Shown here piece by piece: positions 1 to 12,592 of a DNA stretch of 64,000 nucleotides (its first letter is position 1; each line of letters opens with the position of its first letter). The notes under the pieces are model-generated. The model did not search any database. It was not told the DNA's origin and saw only the letters and a list, made by a program, of their open reading frames with translations. This DNA is from Echinometra lucunter (lineage: Eukaryota > Echinodermata > Echinoidea > Camarodonta > Echinometridae). The translations under genes and the position numbers were made by a program. Location: contig CM057171.1 in the NCBI GenBank assembly GCA_029962745.1, positions 5,138,376-5,202,375 on the forward strand, written 5' to 3'.

Positions 1-65
1 TTTCAACTTGATGCGGTTAATTGTTCAAAATAGCAATGATAATCTGTCTAACAATGTTTTTTATG

Positions 66-70
<5 letters not shown>

Positions 71-108
<38 letters not shown>
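71..108. repeat. (CT)n microsatellite
   Basis: An uninterrupted CT dinucleotide run of about 38 bp. The short open frame that crosses it, rich in Leu-Ser, is an artefact. Confidence 0.95.
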
Positions 109-109
<1 letters not shown>

Positions 110-1243
110 ATTTGTCGAGATCATTCTCGTGAGAGTAATTGTTACAGACCAGGGGTTGCCAACTGCGGAATAATTTTCAAACAAACTCATAAATGAATGG
201 CGGCCCGCGTAGGAGTGAAAGCATGGGGAATAACAGTGACACAGTTTTCTCCTTGTTCCATATTTGTTTTCATCATTCACAATATCATTGATTCGCTACG
301 TTGATACAAAGCTTCTCTAATTTTTGCTCGACTTGTCCATCAAATGCAGCCCCAGAAATCTCACTAAAAAAGTAAGCCTGCATTTTTTTCTTCAGCATGT
401 TCAAAGAGGGATTTTGTTGTTTGTTCGTTTTTGCAATAATTGCAAAATTACAGGTGTGTGTATTATAATGTGTGTGGGGGAGACTACGTGCGGCCCGCCA
501 AATTATCCTCACTGTCAGCTGTGGCCCATGAGCTAAAAAAGGTTAGGCACCCCTGCTACAGACGCTATAGATAGCTGCTATATACTGTTTTGAATATCAC
601 TCGTACAAATTGTGTATTACTATCGACTATCATATATGTATTTTATAGTTTTGTTCTGCAGTGGTCGTTGTTGCCACTGCTGCTGCTGTTTCCGTGGTGA
701 TATTGTCGTTGATGTTGCTGCTCTTGCTGTTGTATGCCTAATGGTTGTTGATTGTAAGTACTAAGACCATTTTCCCTAGCAATGTTCCAGGCCAAAAGAT
801 CTTAGTCACGTCTCCACATGTAGAATGAAGTAGTTTCAAGTCAGACCCATCCACTGCAGTGTAAATGCCGCTCATTCACATTAAAAAATTTTCCCATGCT
901 GATCGATATTCCGAACTGGTATTTCACCATGCTCGCCAGTAGAATATATAGACCAGGATGCCCGACGCCTGGACACCTGCTGCTGCAGCTGGCAAACTTA
1001 GAAATAATTAGAACAACACGGCTAAATGGGGCGTTTCCAAAAGGGTGCAAAGGGGTGAATTAAAAGTTCTCTGTAATTAATTCTCGTGTACCGAACCGTA
1101 CTTAAAAATTTAGAAACAGACATGCTTCCGATACGTTTTGTTCTGAATAAATCCCATTTGATTTTTTTTTGTTATGGATGTCAGTGACATGTTTAATCAC
1201 ATTTATTCGAATTTTTCATATGCGTGAATGCCTTGGCTATTAT

Positions 1244-1390
1244 CAGGGGAGCGTTTTATCAAGACTTGTCGGTGACTTTTACCGACAACCATAAGCTACT
1301 GAAATCCTTGCATCTGATTGGCTGAGAGTCAATTTGTCATTAAAAATCACTGACAAGCACTGACAAGACACTTGATGAAACGCTCCCCTG
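1244..1390. mobile_element. MITE with CAGGGGAGCG termini (family also at 42160-42324)
   Basis: The 147 bp element starts CAGGGGAGCG and ends CGCTCCCCTG, a perfect terminal inverted repeat, and imperfect pairing continues inward (GTTTTATCAAG against CTTGATGAAAC). The core contains CTGATTGGCTGAGAG, which recurs in inverted orientation in the element at 42160-42324. It has no coding capacity, so it is non-autonomous. No clean target duplication is visible, so the insertion may be old. Confidence 0.8.
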
Positions 1391-2141
1391 GTTATTGCTA
1401 ACCAAAACCATGAACATTTTTTTTTCTCTTAATGTTGCCATTTTGTTATTCAGAAACATTCAACTAGCCATATCCTTTCTCTTTCTGGCAATTTGTTTAC
1501 ATGTATATCCGCATTCTTACTTCAATTTCCTTCATTAATTTTGATCATGCTGATGAGCTAAAATTGCTATGACGAGGTCCGGTTGACGTGGTAAATACAG
1601 GTTGAGTGAGCAGGCCACTTAAGAAATTCCCGCCCGACCAGGTTTTCAGGCCCAGTCCCTTTAAAAAATAGCGCGACACACTGAAAACGATTCCATCAAC
1701 GTATTTTTTTCATATGTATATAATTTTATTCAATCAAATTTTCAATCTGTAAGCGACTGAATTTTCTCATGGAGACAGAAAACTCGTTCAATTATAACGT
1801 AACTATTACAGTTAGAATTTATTTCAGATCATTGTATTGTTATTTGTTTCCTGAAATAACCTCACGGTGAAGGGTATTTTCGATCATCTTTTCATACATG
1901 ACAAAATATACATATGCAAAGGCGTACAGGTACGAGGAGGGCGCTGCAGAAAATCAACTTCTAGTTTCTCAGTTCAGAAAGTGAGCACAGAAACAACAAA
2001 ATACAGGACACTTTCTCGTAACACTAGCCATGTTTACCGATGTCGAAGTAAGTAAATATACGAGCATCTTGCATGCCGCTTCAGTACAAGGATGTATGCA
2101 CCCTCCCTAACCCTGCCCCTTACACCTACGGTAATAGTAGA

Positions 2142-2484
2142 TTAAACTTACTCGGACTTGATTTATAGATGGCGCTTCATGCAATTTTTTTTTTTTTTTT
2201 TTTGTTGCGAAAATCACACAGGGCAGAGCCATGACAGTTGCCGCGAGTCTCAACATACTTATTTCCGTAGACTCGCTCCCTCGTGTGGGCAATAGGCGAT
2301 ATGCAAAGTTCGGCGTAAGGGGATAGTTACTCCGGCATCCGATGCCGGAGTATTTCGGTTCCCGTATTCGTAACTAGACTCGATGCGAATACGCGAACAG
2401 TCAAACTGTCATGGCGCTGCCCTGTATGATTTTTGCATGCACTGCGTAAAGCGCCATCTATAAATTGAGTCCAATGAACTTTAA
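2142..2484. mobile_element. TIR element with central palindrome, TTAA at both ends
   Basis: Both ends carry TTTATAGATGGCGC in inverted orientation (left at 2162, right as GCGCCATCTATAAA near 2450-2465). Further in, the arms share CAGGGCAG and CATGACAGTT. The outermost bases are TTAA on both sides, which would fit a TTAA-targeting (piggyBac-like) insertion, but this is an inference. In the middle a 12-bp-arm hairpin lies at 2328-2352 (TACTCCGGCATC, one-base spacer, reverse complement). There is no open frame. Confidence 0.7.
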
Positions 2485-3262
2485 GTTAATTTTGATAATA
2501 TGCAAGAGTTTGTCTAGGATATCAGTTATTCCCTTACGCCCTATCTCCCATGCATTTTAGATTAAAAATAAAAAAACAAAAACGAACAATATAATAGAAT
2601 TCTCATGTTTATTTTTGACTTAGCGATACATGTGTTGTGCATAGAGACTATAAATTTGATTTCGTCCGATTAGTTAGCTCTTCCCCTCCAGGCTAGGTGA
2701 CAACAAATCAAATATTTACATTAACAACAATAATCAAAACAGTAGTAATAATAATGAGGATGACGACGACGACGATGATGATAATGACAATAATCGCTCG
2801 TCAGTCAAATATAAAGCTACTTTTAACTATTAACAAAAATAAAGTTTGTTCAGTGAAAGCGGTCGATGGGCGGAAGAACACAAACTCAGCAAATGGGGAA
2901 AATCCCCTCCCCCCCCCCCTCAATTTAACTTAAATTCTTTGTTGACAATGTTGTCACAATGATCATTTCATCCCAATTAATTTCAGATTACTTAGTCATG
3001 GCTACTGCAGAACATAAAGATCGTCCACCCTTGAATGTAAGCTTCCCCTTTTGTCGGAACCAGTTATGTTTACGATCGTGTTCCTGCCAGATTCATCGGC
3101 CGCTTTATCGGTTTCCCTCTATATTTGGGCAATTGTGGAAAGCAGATACTGGCACTTGCTGAATAAAGCTAAATTCTCTAGAACAGAATGAGTGGGATAA
3201 CAGTATAAACAACAGCTGGATAAAAGATCTAAGGTTTGGGACATATAAACATGAAACCGACG

Positions 3263-5170
3263 TCAAACTTTTCCATTCATTTCTTTCTTTTTGGACGCAT
3301 TGTTCTCCAACGTCGGATTATCGATACAGCTATCGTCGTTCGCTGCTTCCGCATCTACATTTAGCGTTATTGAGCCACTGGACTTGCAACAGTATGCTTT
3401 CTCTTGCCATCTCTCGGGCATCAGCATAATGAGGAATCCGAAAACTATGAGAACTGTACCTCCAATCTTCCAAGCGCCGAAACCTCTATCACGGAAAATA
3501 AGATCAACAACTGGAAGAAACAAGACAAAAGAAAAAAGTGATGGTTTATTTAAAATAATAGGTTCAGTTATGATCCTTATATGTAGATCAAGGGGAAAAG
3601 TGGTGCCTTCACCCTGGAGAAAAAAGGAAACAAGAAAGAGATCGTATATTCCTACCCCCCCCCCCCCTTCCCAGCCTTCAGAACTTAGGAGGGGGAGAAC
3701 GCAAAAATCATGCTTGAGGGAAAAAGGAGTGCGTTTTATAATCATTCGCATATTGCTCCTGTAGAGGTGAAACTCTGCACTCCGCGGTTAAACTATGAAC
3801 ACTAGACATGATAGATGTAACAATTAGAATCATCTTGGTGAAGTCAGTCTTGCTTTCTTTCTATTGCCCTTTTTTTGAATTGCACAGTCCACACAGGCCC
3901 GTTTCTGCAACCAGGAAAACATTGCGAGACATTGCGGAAACATTCCGAACAATCCCTTACAAAATCTTCATGTTTACATGTAGTTTATTCATATTGGAAG
4001 TCGTGTTAACATACCAGCATTAAGAGGGATACCAACAACGGTACCAAGAGCGATGAACAGTGGGAACGTGACTGCGATACCAAAGTTGATCAGGAAGTTG
4101 AAAACTGCCAAAGTAAAGGGAAATTTGTTAAACTGTGTAAGGTAATAAAGCGTGAATATGACATTCTGGGACAATTACCTCCGGCTACCAACAATTAACG
4201 CCTGGGCAACAAGGAGAATTTCTTCTAGTATAATTAACCCCAGGACAATTACCCTTGGACGATTCCCCCGTGGACAACAACGATTTCCCTCCCAGCACTA
4301 ATAGCCTCCGGTCGGCCGGTCACTTACCCCCGGTCAACTATATTTCTAGAACCATTACCCCCAGTACAATGACTTCCATGATGGTAACCTCATAGAGAAT
4401 ACCCCCCCCCCCAATCCTTCCTTTGTTAATTGTGCTGGGGATAACTTTCCAGTAGGGGAACTGTCGAGAGCGGGGAGGTAGGGGTAATAAGCCCAGGTGT
4501 AATCGTCTAGGAATATCCTTGGGGGTAATTGCCAGGGGTAGTTGTCTGCATATAGAAAAATGCATCATTATCTTTTTCACAGGAAAAAAACAAACAAACA
4601 ACAAAACCACTAATGTGTTGTAGAAGCTTTCAAAGAATAACGTTAGATTGTCTTGGTGCATGATTTTTTAGGAGGCAAATCCGACCGAATCGATGCACTC
4701 TCCCTTGAAACCTCAGTGGCATATCTTAAACTCCAAAATGCCAACTCTAATTTTTTGCAATGTGATGCCTTTTCCTGGGAATTTCGAACTAAAAGACATC
4801 TCCCCCAGTATACTCCTAACTTATTCATGTTATTATTATCTGACTTTATCATTTTTGCATTTTATAAAAACTTATGAATGCTATCCTCCCACACGTAAAA
4901 TTAAAATAGAGCCTAGAAATCATTCATTTATACCAGCCTATCTTTATTTTATTACACTACATTGGAGGTATTATACATGACAAAATCAATTTGATCCCCC
5001 AAATATTTTCAGATGTGATATACATGATAAAGAGGCAAACTATGTACAGCATTGTCAGAATCATAGGGAATAACTGGACCGTAAAAATAATCGACCGGCT
5101 GGTGGCCTGGGTATTCATGGAATTATAAGAATCAACTAACAACAAAAAAGTATAATCTACCTTTTACCTT

Positions 5171-5248
<78 letters not shown>

Positions 5249-6188
5249 TAATAGGCTCTAAAGACAAACTAAGAGCTTTCAGAGGTGTAAAGGTTGCTAT
5301 GAATGCCTCAGGAATAAAATGAGATGATGAGATCAAATATCTTGGGGTAATAGACCAGCATTTAAACTGGAACATTCAGATTGCAAATGTCAAAAGTAAG
5401 GTTATACAAAACCTGTACTTGTTATGGAGGGCAAGAAGCTTTGTCGACCAGAAAACAGCCCTCATGCTTTACCAGACAATAATACAACCCCACCTTGATT
5501 ATTGCTGTGTTGTGAGGGCAAATAGTAATTCATCTCATTTGAACAGACTACAGGTTTTGCAGAACTGAGCCATAAGAGTTGTATTGAAAGTGGATAGTCG
5601 ATATAATCGTCAGTCACTCTTTAAATCTCTAAACAGTGATTGCTTAAAAATCCACAGGAAAAGACAAGCACTGATTTTGTTGTTGAAAGCATTAATTTAA
5701 AATAATTTGTTACCCGATTATGTTCCCGTGTAGTTATCAAAGAATCTAGTTATATGTTCCGAAATTTTAAAAGCATGATACATTTACGTAAACCAAAATT
5801 AAATTTCATGATAGCCTTTTACTGCTAGCAAATATTTCAGTGAACTTCCACAACATGTTAGAAACGCAAAGACAGTTATTATGTGATAACCCAAAGCCCA
5901 ATATACTCAAAAGTCTGAAATAGCACCCCATTTCACATTTATCCCTTTGTTGTATGTTGTTGATCTTGTTCCTTTTGGACCTTTAATTCAATAATCGATC
6001 TAAATGGGTTTTTTTTCTCTATATAATTATTTTCATATGGGCTGTTATGTAATTATCATTGTTTGTTTTAATTGTAATGGTATTCTTGATATATTCACGG
6101 CCTTGCTGAAAAAACAGCTATCAGCTGACTGCAGGCTTTTTTTTAAACCATGATGAAATAAATAAACTCAAAACTCAAAACTCAAACT

Positions 6189-6253
<65 letters not shown>

Positions 6254-9200
6254 TCTCTCTCTCTCTCTCTCTCTTTCATTCACTTGTTTTTGCCATCCTC
6301 ACCTACGGAGAGTGCAGAGCTCCCACACAAATAATTCCAGGGCATGTTAGTCCAGTCCCATTGTTCGAAGCCAGTGTAGTACACAGTCAATAACACAGGC
6401 CACAGGAAAATCAAATCAAAGAGCGCCAGCAACGACAGAAACAAGCTAACTTGTCCCGAAGTAGCATCGCCGATGTAACGTTTGAATAAAACCTGATTAG
6501 AAAATAGGGCAAACAAAGTAATGATTGTTTAGATTGATTTAATAGGCCTAGCGACCTTCGAAATGAGTCATGACAATGCATTTTTAAAGTATCATGATTT
6601 ATGTGTCTTGCCTAGGTCTTCTGAAATAAAATTGTGTAATTTGTCAATCTTTGGACTTCTTGCATCATCGTGGTAGGATTCCATTTTCAAAGTTCACATT
6701 TAGTAAACTCAACATTTTTTTTTTTTCAAATGACTGGTCTATTTTTTACATGAGCGAAGTAAAACAACTAATGATAAAATTTTAGATTCAAACTGCAAAC
6801 GTATAATTGGTATCAATAATTTTTTTCTTCCGGGGCTACTTTTGAGCCCAACCACCCCAATATTCTACATTGCATTACAATTTACATTGGACCCTATGAG
6901 AATTTCAAGGGTTCTTTTTTAGTTTTCCAGGGCTCTTGTGGGCATTTCGAGGGCGAATTCGACCCGAGCCCTCGTGTAATTTTTTTCCCTGGTTGGTAAT
7001 GAAATAATGCTTTTTACATTGTATATGCATGGGTATTTCTAAAATGAAAAACAAGAAAGCAACACTAAATCTTTTTATACCCCATTGTCCCCATCTTTTC
7101 CTTAAACTGAATCGATAGCCATTTGACAAGCTATATTTTGCCGACTGTAAATCTCATTTTACGATACGGTCTGCTCAGTTCAATGCAAAGGCCTACTTTG
7201 TCTGTACTGTCTACCCTACCAACCTCTTTCCTTTTTTTAAAATTTCTTGTCAAGGACGTTTCTACACAATTTTGAATAGGGGCTGTTAGACCAAATAAAT
7301 ATGCTAACAGAGTCGACGGAGTGAGGACAGACGTAAAAATTTTCCCAGTGAAGGAAAAAGGTGAATTTTTTTTCGGTTGATATCTTCTAAGAACTAATAA
7401 ATAAAAGGGTCGACTAAGCTGTCAAAACTGATATAATGTGGATATCACAACTCCCACGCCCTTCCTGCGGTCTGCGTTCTAAATTCAAATACAAATATTA
7501 AACTTTATGCATCACCTTGTAGATAGCGGACCCGATAGCTGAACCGATGGAGAGTGCGATACCGATAGCAGTCGTTCCTTGGAAACCGTCTGCGTATGAT
7601 ATGAGCACGATCCCACCAATAGAGAGAAGAACTGATACGCCCTGATGGAGTACAGTTAAAAAGAAAATCGTGAGCATTATCTTTATAGTTACCGGAGACT
7701 GTTATTACTACGTGTATAAACCATAATGCACCAACAGCAGCTTCTCTATGAGCTTGGTCGGAGGAGCGACGACCAAAATAATGCCGAGAAGTGTTCCCAG
7801 TTTAAAACAAGCAACAATTTAGAGATAAAAAGAAATACAATGATTTCAAAAGTCCTCTAAATTATTACAAAATGGGATGAAAAAAATAGAATCCTTATAC
7901 AACTGTCGATTAATTCATGGGAAAGTTATCTCCATCAAAGGGCTCGAAAGTATTTTTTCATCGGGTGCCAGCTCAAGCTTGCTGATACTAGCTTGAAGGA
8001 CAGAAAAACAAAAACAATCCCCATAAAACTCGTCATCCTATGGGCACCACATGGGAGGATACTACCGGGAAAACTCGAAAGATTTTAAATTACCTATAAC
8101 AATGTGGGATTCGCTAAAGAAAATGTTGAATGAATGTCTCATACTGCCACCTTCTACGCTCCCAGACAACCATCTTTCTACAGCTATCAGGGGTGTCAAT
8201 CTGTTTTTATATTAAGAGGAGACACTCTATATTTATTGGGGGACATACAAACACAAAAAGACCCTCAGCTTATTTTTTTGTTTGTTTTTTGAGACAGACA
8301 AAAAATGAGAATAAAAGGGGCCCTCAGCTTATTTGGGGGGGCATACCCTATTGTTTCCCCCATGCACGCATATTTTGGTGGGCGACATGTCCTTCTGTCT
8401 CTCCCCCCCCCCCCCTCCGCCCCTCCCCTCCCCCATTGACGCCAACGCTGTAGGAAAAGGGCAAGAAGCCACAGGAGCATAAGTACAGGACAAGAGAATA
8501 AGAAAGCTAGAATCATTTAAACACTTTTCTTTTTTTAAAAAAATCCTTACCCTTGCCGGCAGAAGGACTAATCGTTCATGAAGCCATATCCAAGAGAATA
8601 TGTAAATGAAGGCTGTGTTACTGGAAAACAGAGCTGTGACGTCAGCGGCAGCTATCTTCCCCAGCGCGTAAACGTACATGTAATTGGTCACCATCCAGCA
8701 GAGAGCAAAGGGGGCGACCAATCGAAAGTAGTTTTTGAAGGTGAGTCCCTTGCGGCCGAATACTCGCTCGGAGTGTCTGGGGAAAAAAATGAGAGAAAAC
8801 GTTCGTACCTGAATCTCCACGCTGTCCCTTTATTGATTTACAATGCGTGGTGAAAGCTATAACAGCCCAGAAATATGGCGCAGAAGAAAAAAAAAAGCAT
8901 GGAAGAAAAATAACGTCCCAGCTGTCGGAGGAATGATGGATGGATGAATTGGGTTGGAAAGTGCCTACCTGTTGATTGATATATCGATCGTCAGCGCCGA
9001 TAAAATGATCTCAAGGCTTTGTCGAATCTGCACTTTATACTCGTAGCGTTTATTTCAAGGACTGCATTTCGACACCATTTAAGAAAGGATAACATAAAAA
9101 GCTCATTTCGTCCTAGAGGTACATTATCACGTTACCTAAATAAAAACTAAGTGTACTTAAATGTTGAAAGTGATACTCGGGTAAAATTTTGAACATCTTG

Positions 9201-9790
9201 TTGAAAAGAAATGAAAAAATTCAAATTCAGATCTAAGTTGGCTAAAAGTTTCAACAACGCAGAACATAATCATATTTATAATTCGTTTCCATTTAAATTC
9301 AAATCGCAAACTTCATGAACTATTTTTAAAGACGCGTTTGCTCTTGCTTCAAGGTTTGTTAGGAAGTTTGATTAGTGGCAGATCGCCATAATGAGAGTGA
9401 AACAACCGAGCAAATACCATACCTGTACAAGTCGACGGTTCCCAAATAGCTCCGACTTTCTTTTTTAAATATCCATGAACCGACTATGTAAAACGGATAG
9501 CAGACAAACATCCATAGTGTCCCAAACCACACGTTAAAGTATGGCGCATTGAAGGTATCCGAATAAGTACTCTGTGAAAACTGAGTGGATCCGACCCATG
9601 AAGCCGCGATGCCAGCCACTATCACGAAGCCCAACAGCGTCTTTCGGAGATTCTCGAAATTATTCGTGATCCGTCGGGGGCCGTCGTCGGATGTTTCCGA
9701 GGTTTCTCCATTGGGTACAACGGAATTGTAGTTCGGCGGTTCTTCGTTTTCAGCGGTTAGGATAGGCTCACTATATTCGTTTTTCTCCAT
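3263..9790 (-). CDS. SLC35F3/F4-like solute carrier (EamA/DMT transporter), six exons
   Basis: The CDS joins 9790-9423, 8776-8551, 7641-7516, 6492-6303, 4104-4015 and 3510-3263 on the minus strand: 1,248 nt, 415 residues plus a TGA stop. All introns are GT-AG and all phases agree. The product matches the SLC35F3/F4 branch of the drug/metabolite transporter superfamily, a multipass membrane protein. Family landmarks run in order: a WVGSTQFSQ first membrane segment, APYFNVWFGTLWMF, a TNYMYVYALGKI segment, ISYADGF, and near the end NFGIAVTFP followed by GIPLNA. SLC35F3 has been proposed to carry thiamine; the substrate here is unknown. The N-terminal stretch of about 45 residues is hydrophilic, and the C-tail after LMPERW is cytosolic-looking. 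The ATG at 9790 is open upstream in frame to a splice acceptor (CAG at 9801-9799), so the true start may lie in the exon at 16623-16509. Introns hold a LINE relic and TIR elements. Confidence 0.9.
4167..4550. repeat. Degenerate minisatellite of ACAATTACCCCnGG-type units
   Basis: About 380 bp of imperfect short units resembling GGACAATTACCCC, for example CAGGACAATTACCCTTGG and CCGGTCAACTATA. The latter part reads as the inverted form (GGGGGTAATTGCC, GGGGTAATAAGCCC), so the block is loosely palindromic. It lies in the intron between transporter exons 4 and 5. Confidence 0.65.
5172..5246. repeat. (CT)n microsatellite
   Basis: A pure CT run of about 75 bp directly upstream of the LINE relic. Confidence 0.95.
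5247..6192 (+). mobile_element. Truncated CR1/L2-like LINE relic (C-terminal part of the reverse transcriptase ORF and 3' tail)
   Basis: The plus strand encodes the C-terminal region of a non-LTR retrotransposon polymerase. Conceptual translation shows EIKYLGVIDQHLNWNIQIA, then LMLYQTIIQPHLDYC and HLNRLQVLQN, which is the usual 'K-LGV-ID..L-W..HI ... YN.LI.PHL.YC ... LQ..QNRA' order of this group. In-frame TGA stops precede EIKYLG and follow LQVLQN, so it is dead. The 3' end decays into ATAAATAAACTC and AAAACTC repeats, typical of LINE tails. It is 5' truncated, sits antisense in a transporter intron, and is flanked by CT arrays on both sides. Confidence 0.85.
6194..6274. repeat. (CT)n microsatellite
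   Basis: A CT run, interrupted once (CCTT), that follows the LINE tail and ends about 30 bp short of transporter exon 4. Confidence 0.9.
6812..6991 (-). mobile_element. hAT-like MITE, second copy of the 39634-39821 family
   Basis: In reverse complement the stretch reads CAGGGAAAAAA, then GAGGGCTCGGGTCGAATTCG, GAGCCCTGGAAAACTAAAAA, and ends near AGTAGCCCCGG. This order is the same as in the better-preserved copy at 39634-39821. The distal terminus is degenerate here. It lies in the transporter intron upstream of exon 4. Confidence 0.75.
8193..8443. mobile_element. MITE with GCGTCAAT-type ends and an internal poly-C tract
   Basis: The left end reads GTGTCAATCTG and the right end CATTGACGCC (reverse complement GGCGTCAATG). 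Internal landmarks are GGGGGGGCATACCC and a C-rich run at 8401-8433. The same design recurs at 10836-11105, which defines a family. The element lies in the intron between exons 2 and 3 of the transporter. The open frames across it are not genes. Confidence 0.65.
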
Positions 9791-10835
9791 TGTTTTTACT
9801 GCAGAATAAGAAGCAAAAAGAATAAGAATATTACTAAGTATAAAATACTGAAAGTTACATACAGAGTGTTCAACAGTATGAGCGCCAAAAATTTGTTGAT
9901 GAAAAACTATAGACCAAACTCCAACGATATTAAGAGCTCAACTTCAGGGCCCCATCTTCAGTTGGGATATATCTAGTCCACTGCCTGGACTGTTCTCTAT
10001 GATCCGTGAGCTCGCACATCAGCAACACCATAATTATGTATGTACACAAATTAAGTGCACGTACGGACACACAGCCTGAGAACATTTCGGGGAAGGTGAA
10101 TTCGTGGGGAAAGTGAATCCGTGGGGATACCACATCAGCGCGCGCACGCATGTTCGGGAATTAGTGACAGTTCGACCAGCAGCTGGTCTAGGATATATCC
10201 TGATTGAAGGACAAGTTCTCCAACCAAGTCTTCATAACTCCAATATCTGTTATAGCATATATAAATTGATTTACATGGACCACAGATAGGGAAATTGTCT
10301 GTTCCGCTTATTCCGAATTACGTTGGGAATAGCTTTTCATTACTCCGGAAATCAGGCTGTAGTAGGTCAATTATTCCCGGATGCTATATTTTATTTTTTA
10401 ATATCAAATAACTGATAACAATGGCGTTTATTTAGTCAAAATCATTCGAGTATCGTACCACTACCACATTCTAACAGTTAAATATTCTTCAATCAAGTCG
10501 CTGGTAATATTAAAACCCCAATCTGTGCCGCAGAAAAAAATATCGCTTCCCGAATAGTTCATACGATTAGACTGTCTCACCAGGCTTGGTGAGATCCAAT
10601 TCAGTGGTTTCATTTTAATAAAGTACTAACGAGAGAAAGGAAACATGAGTAAACAATACAGCACATTATTCACTTTGAGGAAGGGCTAACCAAAGTGAAC
10701 AACAAGGAAACTAGTTGCAGACCTCATATCACGAAAGACTATGGTTACTGTAGTAGTAGAAACAGAAAAGTGATTAACAAAATATATTTTCAAGTCGGTC
10801 ACTGGGCTCGTGTTTCCATGCTAAGAAATTACTTG

Positions 10836-11105
10836 GGCGTCAATCTGTTTTATATATAATCGGAGGGGGGGGGGACTGTCCAAAAATTTGTTGACAAGCA
10901 AGCAAAAAAAAATCCTCAGATTAAAATTATTCATACCCAAAAATTTGCGAACGATTGTTTTATCCTTCAGGCATGTCAGGTGTCTCTTTTTCATTCTGAA
11001 ATAAGAAGGGGAGCACACCCTAGTAGCATTTTCAGATGATTTTGTTCCAAAGATTTGGGGGGCATATCCTCTGTCCCCCCCCCCCCCCCCCCCTGATTGA
11101 CGTCC
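10836..11105. mobile_element. MITE with GGCGTCAATC ends, second copy
   Basis: Ends are GGCGTCAATCTG (left) and CTGATTGACGTCC (right), inverted with one or two mismatches. The GGGGGGCATATCC motif and a poly-C tract precede the right end, as in the 8193-8443 copy. The interior is otherwise diverged. No coding capacity. Confidence 0.65.
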
Positions 11106-11730
11106 GATTAAGAGGATGAAATGAGGAATATATTACTTTACTAAATGGTTCGCATAGTGTATCAACCTCCTGGAGTTTGGTATGTCACGTGATGAAGCTC
11201 TCGGGTCACATATAATTAATTACATGTACTAGAAAGTTGAAACTGCATGATAGTTTACCTATGGGAGTTTTCTTTCTTCTAAAACTGGACATCACTATTC
11301 ATTGAAAAAATTCAAGAGGCATCAAAATGGACAAGTACTAACTCTTAACATAGACATCTCCCCCCCCCCCCCCCCACTCCTCCTCGATTCGCTAAAATAA
11401 TACAAACAAACAGTGTGTGATGACAATGAGGAGGTAAAGGTTAATGGCATTTACTATTTCCAAATGAATATAACAGTTTCAAACTTCATGAGAGTTGCCG
11501 GTGATGTTGGCTTCTATACTGTCAATAAATTAATTTTGCATTTATGTTCACTACTGAAATTTGAACTTGTAAGCTAATTAATTCTAATTCATATGGAATA
11601 TTCTCTCTCATAAAGCTCCACCTACCCCTGAATAAGATGTAGATCTACCTCACTCAGTATTAAACTTTTGGATAAAAGTGTCGCAGAAGAGAGAAATAAT
11701 CATAATAGCTACAGTATATACATATGGAAT

Positions 11731-11793
11731 ATTTATGTGTATTTAATATAACTTAAGTTATATTAACTTAAGTTATATTAAATACACATAAAT
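11731..11793. repeat. Perfect 30-bp inverted repeat with 3-nt spacer
   Basis: The left arm (11731-11760) starts ATTTATGTGTATTTAATATA and the right arm (11764-11793) is its exact reverse complement; the spacer is TAT. Each arm contains the 6-bp palindrome CTTAAG. It could form a long, almost loopless hairpin or cruciform. No terminal repeats of a larger element are recognised around it. Confidence 0.95.
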
Positions 11794-12489
11794 AAATTAG
11801 TAATCGAGCTGAATAAAAGGAATGGTGCATAAAACAAATATTTCTACATCCGTCATTTGCATGTGATGATTTCTGTCTCCATCTCCCCCCCCCCCCCCCC
11901 CCCCAATCCAAAATGAGACATCCCAAGATTTGAAGCAACGATATGCCACTGGGTTCGTACACACTTTGCGTTCCATACTCAAATTCGTCTTTTCACCAGA
12001 CATGTATACCACCAGTAATGGCATTACACCGGTGCTGTTTCCTGGAACCGTTTACAGTCATTTCTGCACCAATCTTTAATATTTTTCTTCCTTCAACTTA
12101 CTATTGCCTCATGTCTGTCATATTTGCTTGATGGTTGCTATCCTGTCTAACGTGATGTAAACAAGTAATATAACATGGTTCCTGATCTCGAAAAATCTTC
12201 CTGCAATATTCCTGCAGCGTATAGCCTACACACATCTCTTAGTACGTCCATAATACACACAACTGGAATGATCACATATTCGTTCTATTCTTTCTCTATA
12301 GTTCAATGGTTATTCTATGGAACGCGATAGCGCATATTATACACTTCAAGTTCTTTGCTTTGAGAAAGGCGTATAAATATACATGTACTGACGATTGACA
12401 CAGATATATTTTCTACGGTGGTGGGGTGGAGCGATTGCCTACTGAAAGTTGCTTACGTTCATTAAATCATTCCTGATAGAAGACCCCCC

Positions 12490-12544
12490 CCCAAAAAAAA
12501 AAAAATAATAATAATAATAATAAAAAAATAAATAAATGAATGAA

Positions 12545-12592
<48 letters not shown>
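12490..12592. repeat. AT-rich microsatellite, (ATA)n then (AATA)n
   Basis: A poly-A run passes into AAT units and then about fifteen AATA units. Confidence 0.9.

Larger units (their letters stand above)
1..3262. other. Intergenic region, no gene seen
   Basis: I find no credible coding exon here on either strand; the open frames are short and low in complexity. The stretch holds a CT microsatellite, two TIR elements (1244-1390 and 2142-2484) and AT-rich unique sequence. The low end may include the 3' UTR of the minus-strand transporter: a TTTATT (AATAAA on the minus strand) lies at about 2608-2613, but that is weak evidence. Confidence 0.6.

Noticed and set aside
7730..7800. Additional transporter exon in the intron between exons 2 and 3
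   Set aside because: The stretch has coding-like composition, but exons 2 and 3 already join in phase and the alignment to the family leaves no room for it.
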